Of a stretch of DNA of 64,000 nt, positions 35,588 to 46,945 are shown piece by piece. The position numbers were made by a program, and so were the translations under genes. The number at the start of each line of letters is the position of its first letter. Position 1 is the stretch's first letter. The stretch lies in IMG/VR virus record IMGVR_UViG_3300035145_003993, positions 1-64,000 of that record; one strand, written 5' to 3'. The DNA comes from a virus. The notes under the pieces are model-generated. The model did no database searches. It was not told the origin of the DNA and saw only the letters and a program-made list of their open reading frames with translations.

Positions 35588-38500
35588 CTAAACATCTTTA
35601 AATAATAACTCACTATTATTATAATAAGCATTTTTATGTATATTATAACTATTTATAAGATGACCTTCTTCGATAGAGAAATTTTCTATTAAGACACCTG
35701 AATTAATATCATCTTTATAGATTGTTTCATTATTACTTAATCCTTTCGAATTAAGACTAATTTTTACTTCAACAATATCTGAAGAAAGAGTTTCATTCAA
35801 AACTTCAGCAACTATATCAATTTTAAAATCTTTGTCTATACCACTATTAGATAGAGAACTATAATATATTTGAGGTGTAGAATCATTTATTTCATTTATT
35901 CCTCTCACAAATAAGTTTACAAATTCTCTCTTTTGTATTTGTAAATCACTTGGGTAAACAATTTCATAATCAAAATTTGAACTAGCTGATTTTTCAAAAC
36001 CCGAAACAATACTATTAGGAATATGGACAATTAAAGTTTCTTTTCCATTGTTATCAAAATAATAATCGGAAACTGACTCAAATCTAACATCATTATTATA
36101 TAAATCTTCTTTAGCAAGAAACATTATATTAACTTCGTTATATTTATTATCTTTAATAGAAACATTTAATATTGAAGTTCCTGAGCTTTTTCCATTACTT
36201 GAAGTCATAATATATTCTTTTAAGTAATTATTACCTTTAAAAGTATCAAGTTTAGAAAAGTCAAACTTAATTTTACCTGAAATTGTCGCAGGAGTTTTTT
36301 GTTTAAAAAATCCTAACATAAATCTTTTATTAACATTGAAATAATCACTGTCATCAAACTGATGAATTCTATTATGATTCATTCTATCAAAGAAAAATCC
36401 AAAATGATATTTATTATAAAAGTGTTTATACAATCTAAAATCTTCAGATTCTTTTTCTTTATAAATTTCCGAATTTATTTTTGACATTATTGTATCATGA
36501 AAAGTGAAAAGTGGAGAACTGTTACCACTTTCATAATATTTAATACCTGTATCTTTTATATATTTACCAACAGAAAGATTAGGGATTTCTGAAAAGTTTC
36601 CTAACCTTGTCTTATTATAGTTTGAATAAACATATTCGTCTTGTCTATAAGAATTATTTAAAGTAAAACCGTCTAAAGATGTATTTCTAGTTGCATCTTT
36701 AAACCAATAATCATAAAAATTATTTTCTAAATATCCTAAATTACTTCCATGATTATCATGTATTTCATTAAATGAATATCCAACTCTTTTCGAATTTCTA
36801 TAAGATTTTACTGTTTTGTTTTTTAAAATTTTTTCTTTATCGTCTTCTAAGTAATATCCAATTAAATGAAGCTTAAAAGGATATTCTTCACTCGAAGAAA
36901 TTTTAACTAAATCTTCACCAAATCTTAATTGATTACTTGGTATATTGTAATCTTCTTGAGTTGAAAATCCATTTGACAAAGAAACTCCAAGAATTAATTC
37001 ATCACTTGGTAATAAAATATAATTTCCTTCTTTATAATCATTTTCATTTATTAAAACATCTAGATTGTTTACTTGAATAGTTTCCTTAGATTCTAAATTG
37101 TTTAATAATTCTCCAGGTATAGATCTACATGAATTAGTGTCTAAATTAGTTTTATCACTTGATGTTTTTTCTGGTAAGATTTTAAAAGAAGACATTTTTG
37201 GCAAATTTTTATTTTGATAAAAATTCTTTATAGGTGCTTCGACTTTTATTTTTTCGTTTGTATAGATAATCTCTGAAACATTGTCTTCGTCTTGTTTTTG
37301 ACGCTGAGTCCAATCCATAACAATATCAGAAATATTTAAAAGTTTATTATAATTTAATTTATAACTATCAGGGTTTCCCCAATTTGAATAATTTGTAACT
37401 GTTATTGTAGTTATAATATCTCTTTGTTGAGTTTGATTCTCTATTTCATCAATCCCTTGAATTAAATTATTTTTTATAAAACTGCTTTCGTGAACTGAGT
37501 CTCCTAAGACGCTTCCATGTAAAGACATATCCTGAATATCACCTTCAGAATAAGTGTTATTATTTTGTTTATTATTCGTTGTGTAAACAGTATCGTTAGA
37601 ATAATCAACAGGTATATTATAATTTAATAAATTATTACTATTTCCTAAGTAATTTGTTTTAATTGAACTTTTTAGTGTTTCTTTGTTTAAAGAGTCCTTT
37701 TGATTTAATAGAAAGAAATTAACAAAATTAACACAAGGTAATTGAGCAATTTGATTAGTAGTATTCATTACTGACCAGTTACTCATCGTAAATTCTAAAC
37801 ATACTTTTTCAAGAACAAAAGGTTTATTTATATAATCTGAAGCCTTTATTTTATGTCTTTCTTGAGCTTTAAATTTGCTGTTAAATGGAAAACCAAAATT
37901 ATGTATAGGAATACTTCCAAATTTAGACTTAGTATCATCTAATAATGATTCGTAAACAGATATACCATTAAAACATATTGGAGATTTAGTTAAAAAGTTT
38001 TCTAAGCTACTTTTGTAATCTTCCGAAACGTTTCCTAAATAATCATAAGGTCCAAAATTATTTTTTATATACTTAGGATTGTAAAAATAAGCAGTATTAC
38101 CATTAAAAGAATAATATGAAGTATTATCTGGAAAAGTTATTTCTCTCGTATCACCTTTTTTACTAAAAGAAAGATACAAATCGCTATTATTACTTTTGTG
38201 TAAATCATAATCAATTGTTATTGTATGATATTTATCTCCACCTTTTATAGAAGATGTTTTTAAAAGGTCAACGTTTTCATCATATGAAGACTTTTTAGTT
38301 TCTAAATAATTTTCATTAAGCATTCTATCATGTATTGCTGGATTTAAAACAGATGTTACATGTTCAATTGTTTGTCCAAGACCAGGAATTGTATTTGGCG
38401 TCGACAATAATTTGTTTTGATTATTAAATAATGTTCCTGATTTAAAGTATTTTTCTTCAACTTGAAACGATGGAAGAACTTCTGAAGATTGTAAAAAGTT

Positions 38501-38725
38501 TATAGTTCTATTATCGTTATAAGGATTAAAATCAGTATTATCAAATTTACTTTTATGATTCCATTCATCGTAAAAAAAACTATGTGACAATTGATCATCA
38601 ATGTCTAATTTTTTGTTACTGTAAGTCATTACGCCAGATTTTTGACACAATGAAATAGGACCTTCCTGAAGAAAGACTTTTCCTTCAAATCCTTTAATAT
38701 TAGATTTAGATCTTACTTTTGGCAT
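35588..38725 (-). CDS. Large virion protein, 1045 residues, unknown family
   Basis: Not recognised. Begins MPKVRSKSNIKGFEGKVFLQ. It contains many aromatic and Asn-rich beta segments (YILLPSDELILGVSLSNGF, KLHLIGYYLEDDKEK, FGFFFDRMNHNRIHQFDDSD). No transmembrane segment or repeat is visible. The ATG overlaps the stop of the previous gene (TAATG). It is part of the uninterrupted baseplate/tail run, so a baseplate or peripheral tail role is likely. Confidence 0.5.
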   Translation of the reverse strand: MPKVRSKSNIKGFEGKVFLQEGPISLCQKSGVMTYSNKKLDIDDQLSHSFFYDEWNHKSKFDNTDFNPYNDNRTINFLQSSEVLPSFQVEEKYFKSGTLFNNQNKLLSTPNTIPGLGQTIEHVTSVLNPAIHDRMLNENYLETKKSSYDENVDLLKTSSIKGGDKYHTITIDYDLHKSNNSDLYLSFSKKGDTREITFPDNTSYYSFNGNTAYFYNPKYIKNNFGPYDYLGNVSEDYKSSLENFLTKSPICFNGISVYESLLDDTKSKFGSIPIHNFGFPFNSKFKAQERHKIKASDYINKPFVLEKVCLEFTMSNWSVMNTTNQIAQLPCVNFVNFFLLNQKDSLNKETLKSSIKTNYLGNSNNLLNYNIPVDYSNDTVYTTNNKQNNNTYSEGDIQDMSLHGSVLGDSVHESSFIKNNLIQGIDEIENQTQQRDIITTITVTNYSNWGNPDSYKLNYNKLLNISDIVMDWTQRQKQDEDNVSEIIYTNEKIKVEAPIKNFYQNKNLPKMSSFKILPEKTSSDKTNLDTNSCRSIPGELLNNLESKETIQVNNLDVLINENDYKEGNYILLPSDELILGVSLSNGFSTQEDYNIPSNQLRFGEDLVKISSSEEYPFKLHLIGYYLEDDKEKILKNKTVKSYRNSKRVGYSFNEIHDNHGSNLGYLENNFYDYWFKDATRNTSLDGFTLNNSYRQDEYVYSNYNKTRLGNFSEIPNLSVGKYIKDTGIKYYESGNSSPLFTFHDTIMSKINSEIYKEKESEDFRLYKHFYNKYHFGFFFDRMNHNRIHQFDDSDYFNVNKRFMLGFFKQKTPATISGKIKFDFSKLDTFKGNNYLKEYIMTSSNGKSSGTSILNVSIKDNKYNEVNIMFLAKEDLYNNDVRFESVSDYYFDNNGKETLIVHIPNSIVSGFEKSASSNFDYEIVYPSDLQIQKREFVNLFVRGINEINDSTPQIYYSSLSNSGIDKDFKIDIVAEVLNETLSSDIVEVKISLNSKGLSNNETIYKDDINSGVLIENFSIEEGHLINSYNIHKNAYYNNSELLFKDV

Positions 38726-39651
38726 TAATCTATACTTTCGTTAAACAAAAATGAATTTATTCCGCTACAATGTGAATAATCGTAATCTTTACCTCTAGAA
38801 GAGTACAAATTTGATTCTTTGATTGCTTTGTTTATATTTCTATTTTCTAGTATTTTATTATTTATATCATCACTTGTAAAAACATATAAGTTAGACTTAT
38901 TATTTAAAGTCTCGTCATTTTTTTTATGTGATCTGTCTCTAAAAGGAGAAGATTTTTCTTTGTCTCTAACAAAATATCTAACTTCTGATGTTATTATATT
39001 CTTTTTTTTGTATGTTACTGAATGTGTAATTAGATTCCCAATAGGATTAATATTTTGTAATATCCTATCAACAATGATTTTGTCTTTATTATGATATAAA
39101 AAACTAGAGATTATGTCATCTTCGTAGTGACTAGGAACACTATCAGATTTTGTAAATCTATCAGTAATTTTAAGATTCATACCAATAGCACAATTAGAAT
39201 TTCCTAACGAATTACTTTTAAAACCTTTTAAACTGTCAATATAAGATTCGTTCCTTTGAATTTTACTTACATTTGAAAAAACGTCCAACCTATTTGTCAT
39301 AGTAAAGAAATTATCATAATTAAAAGAAAAAGGATAATTTATAATATCTTCAATATTTTCAAAACCTGCCATTTTTCTTGTAGTTAAAAGAACTTTATCA
39401 ATAAACGAAGTTGAAAATCCGTATGGATCATTTATTCCTAATTTTATAGAAAAAGTTTTTGGTTGAACTTTAACAAATTTTCTATCTGTAGAATCAAAAA
39501 AAGGTTTTGTTTTTCTTTGTTCTAAATAAAGTTCTTCATATTTCTCTTCAGTTACATAAATATAATTTGTTTCAACAGCATCGTTTTTATTGAAAACAGA
39601 TCTAATATTAATACTATTATTTCTTCTTTCAAATCTAGAAAAATTAACCAT
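38725..39651 (-). CDS. Virion-region protein, 308 residues, unknown family
   Basis: Not recognised. Begins MVNFSRFERRNNSINIRSVF, contains LGINDPYGFSTSFIDKVLLT, and has a basic C-terminal half (SEVRYFVRDKEKSSPFRDRS). GGAG stands 6 bases before ATG 39651. It is small between two proteins above 1000 residues and is coupled to the downstream one by a one-base overlap, which suggests the two act together. Confidence 0.5.
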   Translation of the reverse strand: MVNFSRFERRNNSINIRSVFNKNDAVETNYIYVTEEKYEELYLEQRKTKPFFDSTDRKFVKVQPKTFSIKLGINDPYGFSTSFIDKVLLTTRKMAGFENIEDIINYPFSFNYDNFFTMTNRLDVFSNVSKIQRNESYIDSLKGFKSNSLGNSNCAIGMNLKITDRFTKSDSVPSHYEDDIISSFLYHNKDKIIVDRILQNINPIGNLITHSVTYKKKNIITSEVRYFVRDKEKSSPFRDRSHKKNDETLNNKSNLYVFTSDDINNKILENRNINKAIKESNLYSSRGKDYDYSHCSGINSFLFNESID

Positions 39652-39663
39652 TTTTTCTCCTAT

Positions 39664-42600
39664 TTATTTTTTCGGAAAAATTGAAGGAATAGAGTCGTTT
39701 GTTAAATCATCTATTCTATATTTTTTTAAATCTTTGTCGTAATGTTGGTACTGAAATTCTCTACCTGCAGAATATGGAAGTCTAGAATCAAAGTTTTTAT
39801 ATTGGTACTTGTTTCTTTCTAATATATGAGATTCATAAACAAAATTAAATCCTAAATAATTTACTCTTGAAGGTACAGCTTCATATAATAAATCTTCTAA
39901 AATATTATCAAAATATTTATAAACTTGATACAACATATTAAAATTTATTTCTTCTCTTTTTTTTATTCTTTTAAAATATTCATCTCTCAATTTAGAAAAT
40001 TCAGTATAATCATCTTCGTATAAATAACTAGAAATAGATAATTTTTCTGTAAAGTAATCATTAACAGAAATTAATTTAGAAATGTCTTGATTTAAAAAAT
40101 GAACAGAAGAAAAATCAATGTACAAACGCTGATCGTCTTGGTACATATACTCAGGATGTAATTGTGAAGATTCACCTAAATTTTGATTTTTATATTGATC
40201 TTTGAATACTTCATCTTCAAAAGAATTAATATAAACTTTATTTGAGTTACTAGGTGAGTCAATCTCATAATTTTGTTTAAATAAAACAAGATCATCAATC
40301 ATAAAAAAATCATTGTTGTTTATATTATTTTCTGTTAATTCTTGTCCTATTCTTAGAAAAAAGTCTAAATAGTCATTCTCATCATTTGAGTTATTTACAT
40401 AATTAAATAATGAAAATTTTGAATCATTTAAAGAAAGTTCAGAAATATTTTCACTTAAATCTATATTATAGTAAAGATTTTTAACTAAAAGATCATTTTC
40501 CTTTTCTCCAATAAAAAAGATATCTTTTGATTTATTTCTTAAGATATTGTTTTCTAAAAATTTATCATAAAATCTTATTTGACTAATTTTTCCTTGAAAA
40601 GAAGTTTCAATTTGATCAAGCGAATTATAGTCATATTCACCACAATTAAATTGGTAATAGTTTGTTATTTGATCATCATCAATATAATTACTAACAGTTT
40701 CTATAGTTATTTTTTTGTTAAATGTATAAGATAATTGACCAACAGGTAAAAGGTTTAACTGATATTGATATACATTTTTGTTTTCAATAAATCTTTTTCT
40801 AAGACAAAGGTAATAAGTTTGTCCATTAAATAAATTAATGTTGTTTAAAGTTTGAATCAATTCAGAATTATCATGATTAATAGATAAAGTTAAATTCCCA
40901 AAGTCTACTTCATTATTTTCTCTTTCGAATTTAATGTTTATATGTGGTTTATCAAATATAGAGTTATCACTAACAGTTTTTCTATCAATTCTAAAAAGTG
41001 ATTGTTCATTATCAAACATACTAGACTTAAGTTTATCGTAATTAAAATAAAACTCAAATGTCCAATTTTTCTCGAAAGAGTTTTCTCCTGTTTCTGAATT
41101 GTAAAAATTCGACTTTGTCAATATCTGTGATGATAAGTTTATTTTATTCGTCGGAAATTTATTATCATTATCAAACACAGTCGGCTTAAAAATTAATTCG
41201 TGTTTGTTAAAATCAATAAACTTAACATTTTGTCTACTTGAATAAAATTGATTATCTATATTTAATCTATTTTGACCTGATATTTCTTTTATTCTTACAT
41301 ATTTATTTGATTCAAGACCAAAAGAATTAAATACTGATTGTATGCTTCTTATTGTTCCTTTTGACATTAAATAATCTTTTGAATTCAACATAAATCTTTT
41401 CCAAAGAATATTTTGTATCTGTCTAATACTAAAAGTAGACATAACTTCATCGTAAGTTAAATTTTTATTTTCTAATTTTTCTTTAATAGGAAAAGAATAT
41501 AGTTCTCTAAATTTAAATCCTAATTGATTTAATGCAAGAGGTAGTATCATTCCATCAATTTTTTTATTTTTATTAATAGTGTCATAATTAAAATTTAAAA
41601 GTTCGGTAAAACTATCAATATACATTTTAATTTGATCAAAAAATCTTGCCCAAATAGATATTAATTTAATGATTTCTTGATTAACAGATCTATCAGTACC
41701 TAAAACTTTATCACTACTTAAAGTTTTACTATTTATATAAGTTTGATCGATATTATCGTAATCTGATCCTTCTAAAAATATATTTTTTGGCATTAATTTC
41801 CAAAATGAGTTAGGATTTACAAGATCATATTCTGTTGCATTATTAAGTAATTGTTGCTTATTATCATGTGAGTGTGAAGAAAATAAAATAGGGTTTATCT
41901 TAATATCTTCATATTTTAAAGGTGTAGAAATATTTTCTAATACATTATTTCTCTCAAAGTTTTGTATATTAGAAAAAGAATCATTACTAAATCTTTTTAT
42001 TTCTCCGTGTAATTTATTTCCTGAATAATCTAAAACAATATGATTATTTGAATATTCTCCAGAAGGTTCATTAAACCTATAATACAAAATTAAGTTTTCT
42101 TTTGAATTTTCATTTTCGTCTTTAAATTTTAAGATATCGCTATAACTTCTTTTTTTACCAATAAAAAATTTAAACTCGTCAATTATTCCTTCGAAATTGC
42201 TAAAATTTAAATTTCCTAAATCAGAGTTTATAGAAGTTAAATTTATGGAAGAAGAATTAGATCCACCAATAACAATGTCAGAAGTTATAAAACTTGGTGT
42301 TATAAAATTATAATCAAATTTAGGATTTCCTGATGTAACAATATTATTTTTAATTTCTTTACTGTTTATATAAAAATTTATTTTTTTATCTAATTCACCA
42401 TCACTATCTGTAATATTCTCTATTTCAAAAAAAATATGGCTAAATTTATTTAATTCGATAGGATACTCTAAACAATAAAAATTATTTTCATTTAAAAAAT
42501 AAAATTTAATTTTAGACGATGTTATTCCATTATTTACTATATGATCTAATGTTATTAGAAATCCCTGATTGCTACTATATTTTTGAAAAAGACACATCTT

Positions 42601-43167
42601 TTTACTCGAATTATTAGAATTCTTAGGATATAACCAAAAATCAAAAGAAAAAGTCAAATTCTTAGGATTGAAATTATTAGTAATATCACTTCCTAAATAA
42701 TCTTTTAGTAAATTACCTTTTTTATCCTTTAATACAACAGCATTTCCATTATCTAAACTTAAATAGTTTATTGATTTACTTACTTTGTTATCTAAGACAT
42801 ATTTCGTAAATCCGTCTAGTTTTTTTAAGTATTGACTTAATTGATTTTTTGTTCCATCATAAGGAAAATCATTGATTGCTTTGCTAAAAGAATAATTTAT
42901 TTTTTCAACAGCTGAATCGAAAAATACATGTTCTGCAAAATTTTCATAGTCAATACTTTCAATTTGTTGTGTACTTATAAATCCATCATAACCATCGATT
43001 CTTTCAAAGAAATCTGTTTCATTTGTTAGATACAAGTCTAAAAACTTTTTAAAGTCTGAATTTTCTAATAAATTTTTTGAAGTAACAAATTTACTATGAG
43101 ATCTTTTTTTATTTGTATTTTGTAAAGTATTGGTAAAATCAGATTTTAATGATATTAAATTAGACAT
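39664..43167 (-). CDS. Baseplate/tail protein with two LamG-like domains and a tail-protein-I-like segment
   Basis: 1167 residues. A first LamG/concanavalin-like domain lies at about 125-390 (NLTFSFDFWLYPKN, FSHIFFEIEN, INFYINSKEIK, FEGIIDEFKFFIGKKRSYSD). Then comes a helical segment at about 575-620 (IRQIQNILWKRFMLNSKDYL, MSKGTIRSIQSVFNSFG) whose K-S-K-G-T pattern recalls the conserved core of large baseplate proteins in marine T4-like phages and phage tail protein I. A second LamG-like domain spans about 680-910 (WTFEFYFNYDKL, QTYYLCLRKR, GKISQIRFYDKF). In T4 the wedge protein gp7 follows gp6 and gp25, and this gene could play that part. Its ATG overlaps the stop of the previous gene. Confidence 0.65.
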   Translation of the reverse strand: MSNLISLKSDFTNTLQNTNKKRSHSKFVTSKNLLENSDFKKFLDLYLTNETDFFERIDGYDGFISTQQIESIDYENFAEHVFFDSAVEKINYSFSKAINDFPYDGTKNQLSQYLKKLDGFTKYVLDNKVSKSINYLSLDNGNAVVLKDKKGNLLKDYLGSDITNNFNPKNLTFSFDFWLYPKNSNNSSKKMCLFQKYSSNQGFLITLDHIVNNGITSSKIKFYFLNENNFYCLEYPIELNKFSHIFFEIENITDSDGELDKKINFYINSKEIKNNIVTSGNPKFDYNFITPSFITSDIVIGGSNSSSINLTSINSDLGNLNFSNFEGIIDEFKFFIGKKRSYSDILKFKDENENSKENLILYYRFNEPSGEYSNNHIVLDYSGNKLHGEIKRFSNDSFSNIQNFERNNVLENISTPLKYEDIKINPILFSSHSHDNKQQLLNNATEYDLVNPNSFWKLMPKNIFLEGSDYDNIDQTYINSKTLSSDKVLGTDRSVNQEIIKLISIWARFFDQIKMYIDSFTELLNFNYDTINKNKKIDGMILPLALNQLGFKFRELYSFPIKEKLENKNLTYDEVMSTFSIRQIQNILWKRFMLNSKDYLMSKGTIRSIQSVFNSFGLESNKYVRIKEISGQNRLNIDNQFYSSRQNVKFIDFNKHELIFKPTVFDNDNKFPTNKINLSSQILTKSNFYNSETGENSFEKNWTFEFYFNYDKLKSSMFDNEQSLFRIDRKTVSDNSIFDKPHINIKFERENNEVDFGNLTLSINHDNSELIQTLNNINLFNGQTYYLCLRKRFIENKNVYQYQLNLLPVGQLSYTFNKKITIETVSNYIDDDQITNYYQFNCGEYDYNSLDQIETSFQGKISQIRFYDKFLENNILRNKSKDIFFIGEKENDLLVKNLYYNIDLSENISELSLNDSKFSLFNYVNNSNDENDYLDFFLRIGQELTENNINNNDFFMIDDLVLFKQNYEIDSPSNSNKVYINSFEDEVFKDQYKNQNLGESSQLHPEYMYQDDQRLYIDFSSVHFLNQDISKLISVNDYFTEKLSISSYLYEDDYTEFSKLRDEYFKRIKKREEINFNMLYQVYKYFDNILEDLLYEAVPSRVNYLGFNFVYESHILERNKYQYKNFDSRLPYSAGREFQYQHYDKDLKKYRIDDLTNDSIPSIFPKK

Positions 43168-45098
43168 TATACAAACCTTAGAATTGTATTATCATTTGAT
43201 ATTTTTTTCTTTAATCCTGTAAAAGGATCAGTATAACTAAAAGTAAAATTGACTCTTTTGTTTTTAAAATTTTCTGATGAGAATAAATTCATTATATAAT
43301 GTTTTCCATTAAATTTTAATTGTGTATATTGTAATTCATCCTTTATTAAAGAGACGCCAGAGTCTACGTCATGCATTTCATATGTAATTACACCTAAATC
43401 CTCGGAATATAATTGTATAGGTGTATTGACTGATTTATATTGTTTATTGATATCGATAAAACTAATCTTTAAATTAATTGTTGAATTATTAGCTTTAATT
43501 TCTTTTTGTAATAAGTCTATTGAGACTCTAATATTTCTATTGTTAAAAGAAATTTGATCTTGATCTGTTTCAGGTAAATAAAACTTTACTTTGTCTTTTT
43601 TTATAGAAGAAGTTACTGTACTATCTGCTATTGATTCATAATAATATTCTAATTCAACAGTAACGTACCCTAATCTATCCAATTCAGCAGAAAAAATAGA
43701 ATCTGAATTTATTTGTTCAATAACAGTATCAGGTACTACAAACTTTTTAATTCCTTCTAATTTTGATCCTTTATAATTAAATATATCAGTTCCACTTAGA
43801 TGACTAACTTCAGAATTTCCAACAGTAAAAGTATTATAAATATTGCTGCTTCCATCACCTATATAACTAAATTTTAATTTAACATGGTTTCCAGATGTAA
43901 ACGGTTTAGTTTTATTTCCTTTTACATTTAATAAATAAAATTCTTCTTCATTGTCAAAATATCTTTTTTTATCTAAAACAATATTTTCTATTTCATTATC
44001 ATCAATTTTTAAAATTAATTGTGGGATAAATTGTTTATTTTTTAAATTTCTACTACCAAATCTTTTAACAAAATAAGTTTTATCATCAAATAAAAATTCT
44101 AAAGGAAAGTGAATAACAAAATTTTCTTTATTAAAATTTGCTGTTCCTTTAAAAAATTCGTGAAAATAATTTGTTATATCAAATTCTAAATCTTCTTTTC
44201 CAGTTTCAAATTGAAAATCGTTAAAAGAAAATTCTGAACTGGTGAATAAATCATTTTTAGAAACAATACCTTCTATTGACCAATTTTTATTATTTTTACT
44301 ATCTAAAACACTAAAATTAGAATCACCAACATCAGAAAAATGAATAACGTCTTTTCCTAAGCCTTCATTAAAATCATTAGATAAAACATCTAAAGATAAA
44401 GAAAAATCTTTAGCTCTTGTAGAAGATTGTCCTACATCAATTAATTTTATACTTGCAGAAAATTTTGGGCTATCAATATCTTTAAAGACAGAATTAGCTA
44501 TTAAACTTGAATCAGGTAAGTGTTCTTTTTTTAAAGATGTCAAATCAAACTTTATTAATCCTGCGGAATGTTCAAATCTTGTAAAATTAGTTATAGAAAT
44601 ACTATTCTGACCTTCAGGAATAATAGGAGATGTATCACCAGAAACTCCAGGTTTGTTCTGTTTTAACAAGATTTTATCGTCATATAATTTATACGCTGTT
44701 ATGTCAAATGTTAATCCATTGTTAAAACTGTTAACATTATTTAATGCACTAAAAAATCTGTCCCTTTTCTGCTCAAGAGTATTTGCTCCACTTAAACCTA
44801 TTTTAACTTTTTTATTTTCACCATCAATTTCAACAGAGCCATCAACAGTTAATTCTAATGTTCTTATTACAAATGTAACACTGTTTCCTAAAGAATCTTT
44901 TAAAGTAAAAGTATTTCCATTAACAATGTTATTGTTTATAGTAAGTAAAGATCTAGAAAAAGTTTTACTATTCTCAGACGCAATTTTAAAAAAATCAATT
45001 GTTGAACTTTGACCAACATTCGAAAACATCCCATTATTACTTAACGTTTGTATATCTGTAACGTATGTGTCTTTTATTGGATTTTGTATAATAATCAT
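43167..45098 (-). CDS. Virion protein, possible DNRLRE-type jelly roll at the N-terminus
   Basis: 643 residues. The first half has the look of a DNRLRE/CBM-like domain: NPIKDTYVTDIQTLSNNGMF at the start, SAGLIKFDLTSLKKE in the middle, then NKNWSIEGIVSKND and a closing FIPQLILKIDD near 345. The second half is beta-rich (KLKFSYIGDGSSNIYN, YVTVELEYYYESIADS, VNFTFSYTDPFTG), probably Ig-like. The assignment is weak and based on pattern only. It lies directly after gp6 in the baseplate block. Confidence 0.5.
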   Translation of the reverse strand: MIIIQNPIKDTYVTDIQTLSNNGMFSNVGQSSTIDFFKIASENSKTFSRSLLTINNNIVNGNTFTLKDSLGNSVTFVIRTLELTVDGSVEIDGENKKVKIGLSGANTLEQKRDRFFSALNNVNSFNNGLTFDITAYKLYDDKILLKQNKPGVSGDTSPIIPEGQNSISITNFTRFEHSAGLIKFDLTSLKKEHLPDSSLIANSVFKDIDSPKFSASIKLIDVGQSSTRAKDFSLSLDVLSNDFNEGLGKDVIHFSDVGDSNFSVLDSKNNKNWSIEGIVSKNDLFTSSEFSFNDFQFETGKEDLEFDITNYFHEFFKGTANFNKENFVIHFPLEFLFDDKTYFVKRFGSRNLKNKQFIPQLILKIDDNEIENIVLDKKRYFDNEEEFYLLNVKGNKTKPFTSGNHVKLKFSYIGDGSSNIYNTFTVGNSEVSHLSGTDIFNYKGSKLEGIKKFVVPDTVIEQINSDSIFSAELDRLGYVTVELEYYYESIADSTVTSSIKKDKVKFYLPETDQDQISFNNRNIRVSIDLLQKEIKANNSTINLKISFIDINKQYKSVNTPIQLYSEDLGVITYEMHDVDSGVSLIKDELQYTQLKFNGKHYIMNLFSSENFKNKRVNFTFSYTDPFTGLKKKISNDNTILRFV

Positions 45099-45100
45099 TT

Positions 45101-46945
45101 TTAACCACTTACAACTTCTATATCACTTGGATATTTTAATTGAAATATTCCACCTTTAGGAGGAATCATAATACCATTATCATATCTATCAAAAACTGAA
45201 AATGAATTGTCATTATAAAATTTATTAGAATCTAATAAATTAATTCTATCAATAGTATCATTATTAATAGGTCTAATAATAGTTTTAAAATTTGATGAAA
45301 TTGTTAATACTCCAGGGGTGTCCAAAGCTATTTTAACAATTTTATTTACATTAATAGGTTCTCCAATTTGTAGTTTTTCGAATCTCATTAAAGTAAAAAT
45401 TTTACTTTGAACTTCTGTTATTACATCTTGTTGATCGTAATTGTTCGAAACTTTGATTTTTAAATAAATTGCAAAATTATATATTTCTGCATTAATAATA
45501 TTAAATGAATCTCCAATTAATCTATACTCGTTTAAATATTTTGAAATGTTGTATTTTAAAGCATCATTTGCATTTTCATAATGATTTTGGTTATTTTTAC
45601 AAATAATATATAGATCTTTAGCAGCTTTTGAATAAGGGTTGTCTAAAATCGAAGCTTTACTAATTCTACCAAAATCTGAAGGCATGCTATATAATCTTGC
45701 TAATAAATCTTCATGATTAACTATTCTAGATTGCATTTTCATTGAAGGTTTAATTTGATCTTTTAATTCTTCTAAAGACAAAGCGTTAGATCCGCCTACT
45801 GCATTTTCTTCATTTAATACAGATATACTATTTATAACTGTTATAGAATCAGCATCTTCTGAAGCTAGTCTTGGAAATGAATAAATAACGTTATCTATTG
45901 TATTAATACTTCTAGATTGAACATTATGATCATTTCCGCCACCAAATTTATATTTGACATTTAATATTTTACCAGCAGGAGAAACACCTAGACTTTTACT
46001 TCCAATAAGTTTTTTAGGATCTAAAGAAAAATTTGATATATAATCTCTTGATAATAAAGGCATCGATAACTCTTCAGGATTTGTTAGTATTCCATCTTCA
46101 TTAATGCTATTTTTATTATTTCCAAACCTAATCGTAGTTAAACCGTTTTCAAAGTCTCTTTCTAACGCATATCTAAAAGCTGCTGGTGATATTGATATAT
46201 AAGAAGTATTATCTAACATAACTTTTTCATATACAGTATCTTGTGATAAAAATTCAACTTCTTTATATTCATTTAAATCAGATGACCCATCTGATACTTT
46301 TATTATTTTTGTTATATTTTCATTACTAAAAGTATAAGACAAAAAATCTTCAGTTACATTGTCATCAAATGCAAAAGATTCATTTACAATTTCTCCTGAT
46401 GTACAGACTCCAGACTTTTTTATTAAATAAAAACTATCTTCTCCTGAAACGATTTCTCTTATTATTTCGTACTCAAATGAAAAATCAATATTTTCTTCTA
46501 ATATAAAAGTAATACCATCATCTGATTTTAATTGAGTTTCTCTCTTAATAATAGGAAGATAATCTCTGTTAGGTTTTGTATTATCATTTGTATCTTTTAA
46601 AACTAATAAATAAAAATCAACTAAAACGCTTGAAGGTGATGCAAATCCAACATTTACGTTAGCTTTTCTTAAGTGATTAGAAATACTAAATTCTGTAGAA
46701 GCATTTTCATAATCTAATTCATTTATTTGCTGATCTATGTAAAAAGTTAATGATTCTCCTACGATCGCAGCAAAATCTAACAACATTCCACCGAGAGAAG
46801 CTTCAGAAAAATCAGAAATCTTGTCAGGAAAATTACTTCTAGCATAATCCAAGAGTTCACTTTTAAACTCTTCCTTATTTTTATTAATAAGTCTTTTTCT
46901 GTTGAAGTAATTTTTTTCTTTATTTAAAATACTTACGTTTGACAA
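45101..46945 (-). CDS. gp6: Baseplate wedge protein, T4 gp6-like (baseplate J family)
   Basis: 614 residues. The N-terminal region EASLGGMLLDFAAIVGESLT, then FYIDQQINELDYENAST and ISNHLRKANVNVGF, is the characteristic gp6/J pattern for a protein clamping around the tail hub. FGNNKNSINEDGILTNPEEL and the C-terminal QSKIFTLMRFEKLQIGEPIN, with KIVKIALDTPGV, also fit. Length matches T4 gp6 (660). The start is TTG at 46945, decided by GAGG 7 bases upstream. With gp25 directly upstream this is the conserved core of the contractile baseplate wedge. Confidence 0.88.
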   Translation of the reverse strand: MSNVSILNKEKNYFNRKRLINKNKEEFKSELLDYARSNFPDKISDFSEASLGGMLLDFAAIVGESLTFYIDQQINELDYENASTEFSISNHLRKANVNVGFASPSSVLVDFYLLVLKDTNDNTKPNRDYLPIIKRETQLKSDDGITFILEENIDFSFEYEIIREIVSGEDSFYLIKKSGVCTSGEIVNESFAFDDNVTEDFLSYTFSNENITKIIKVSDGSSDLNEYKEVEFLSQDTVYEKVMLDNTSYISISPAAFRYALERDFENGLTTIRFGNNKNSINEDGILTNPEELSMPLLSRDYISNFSLDPKKLIGSKSLGVSPAGKILNVKYKFGGGNDHNVQSRSINTIDNVIYSFPRLASEDADSITVINSISVLNEENAVGGSNALSLEELKDQIKPSMKMQSRIVNHEDLLARLYSMPSDFGRISKASILDNPYSKAAKDLYIICKNNQNHYENANDALKYNISKYLNEYRLIGDSFNIINAEIYNFAIYLKIKVSNNYDQQDVITEVQSKIFTLMRFEKLQIGEPINVNKIVKIALDTPGVLTISSNFKTIIRPINNDTIDRINLLDSNKFYNDNSFSVFDRYDNGIMIPPKGGIFQLKYPSDIEVVSG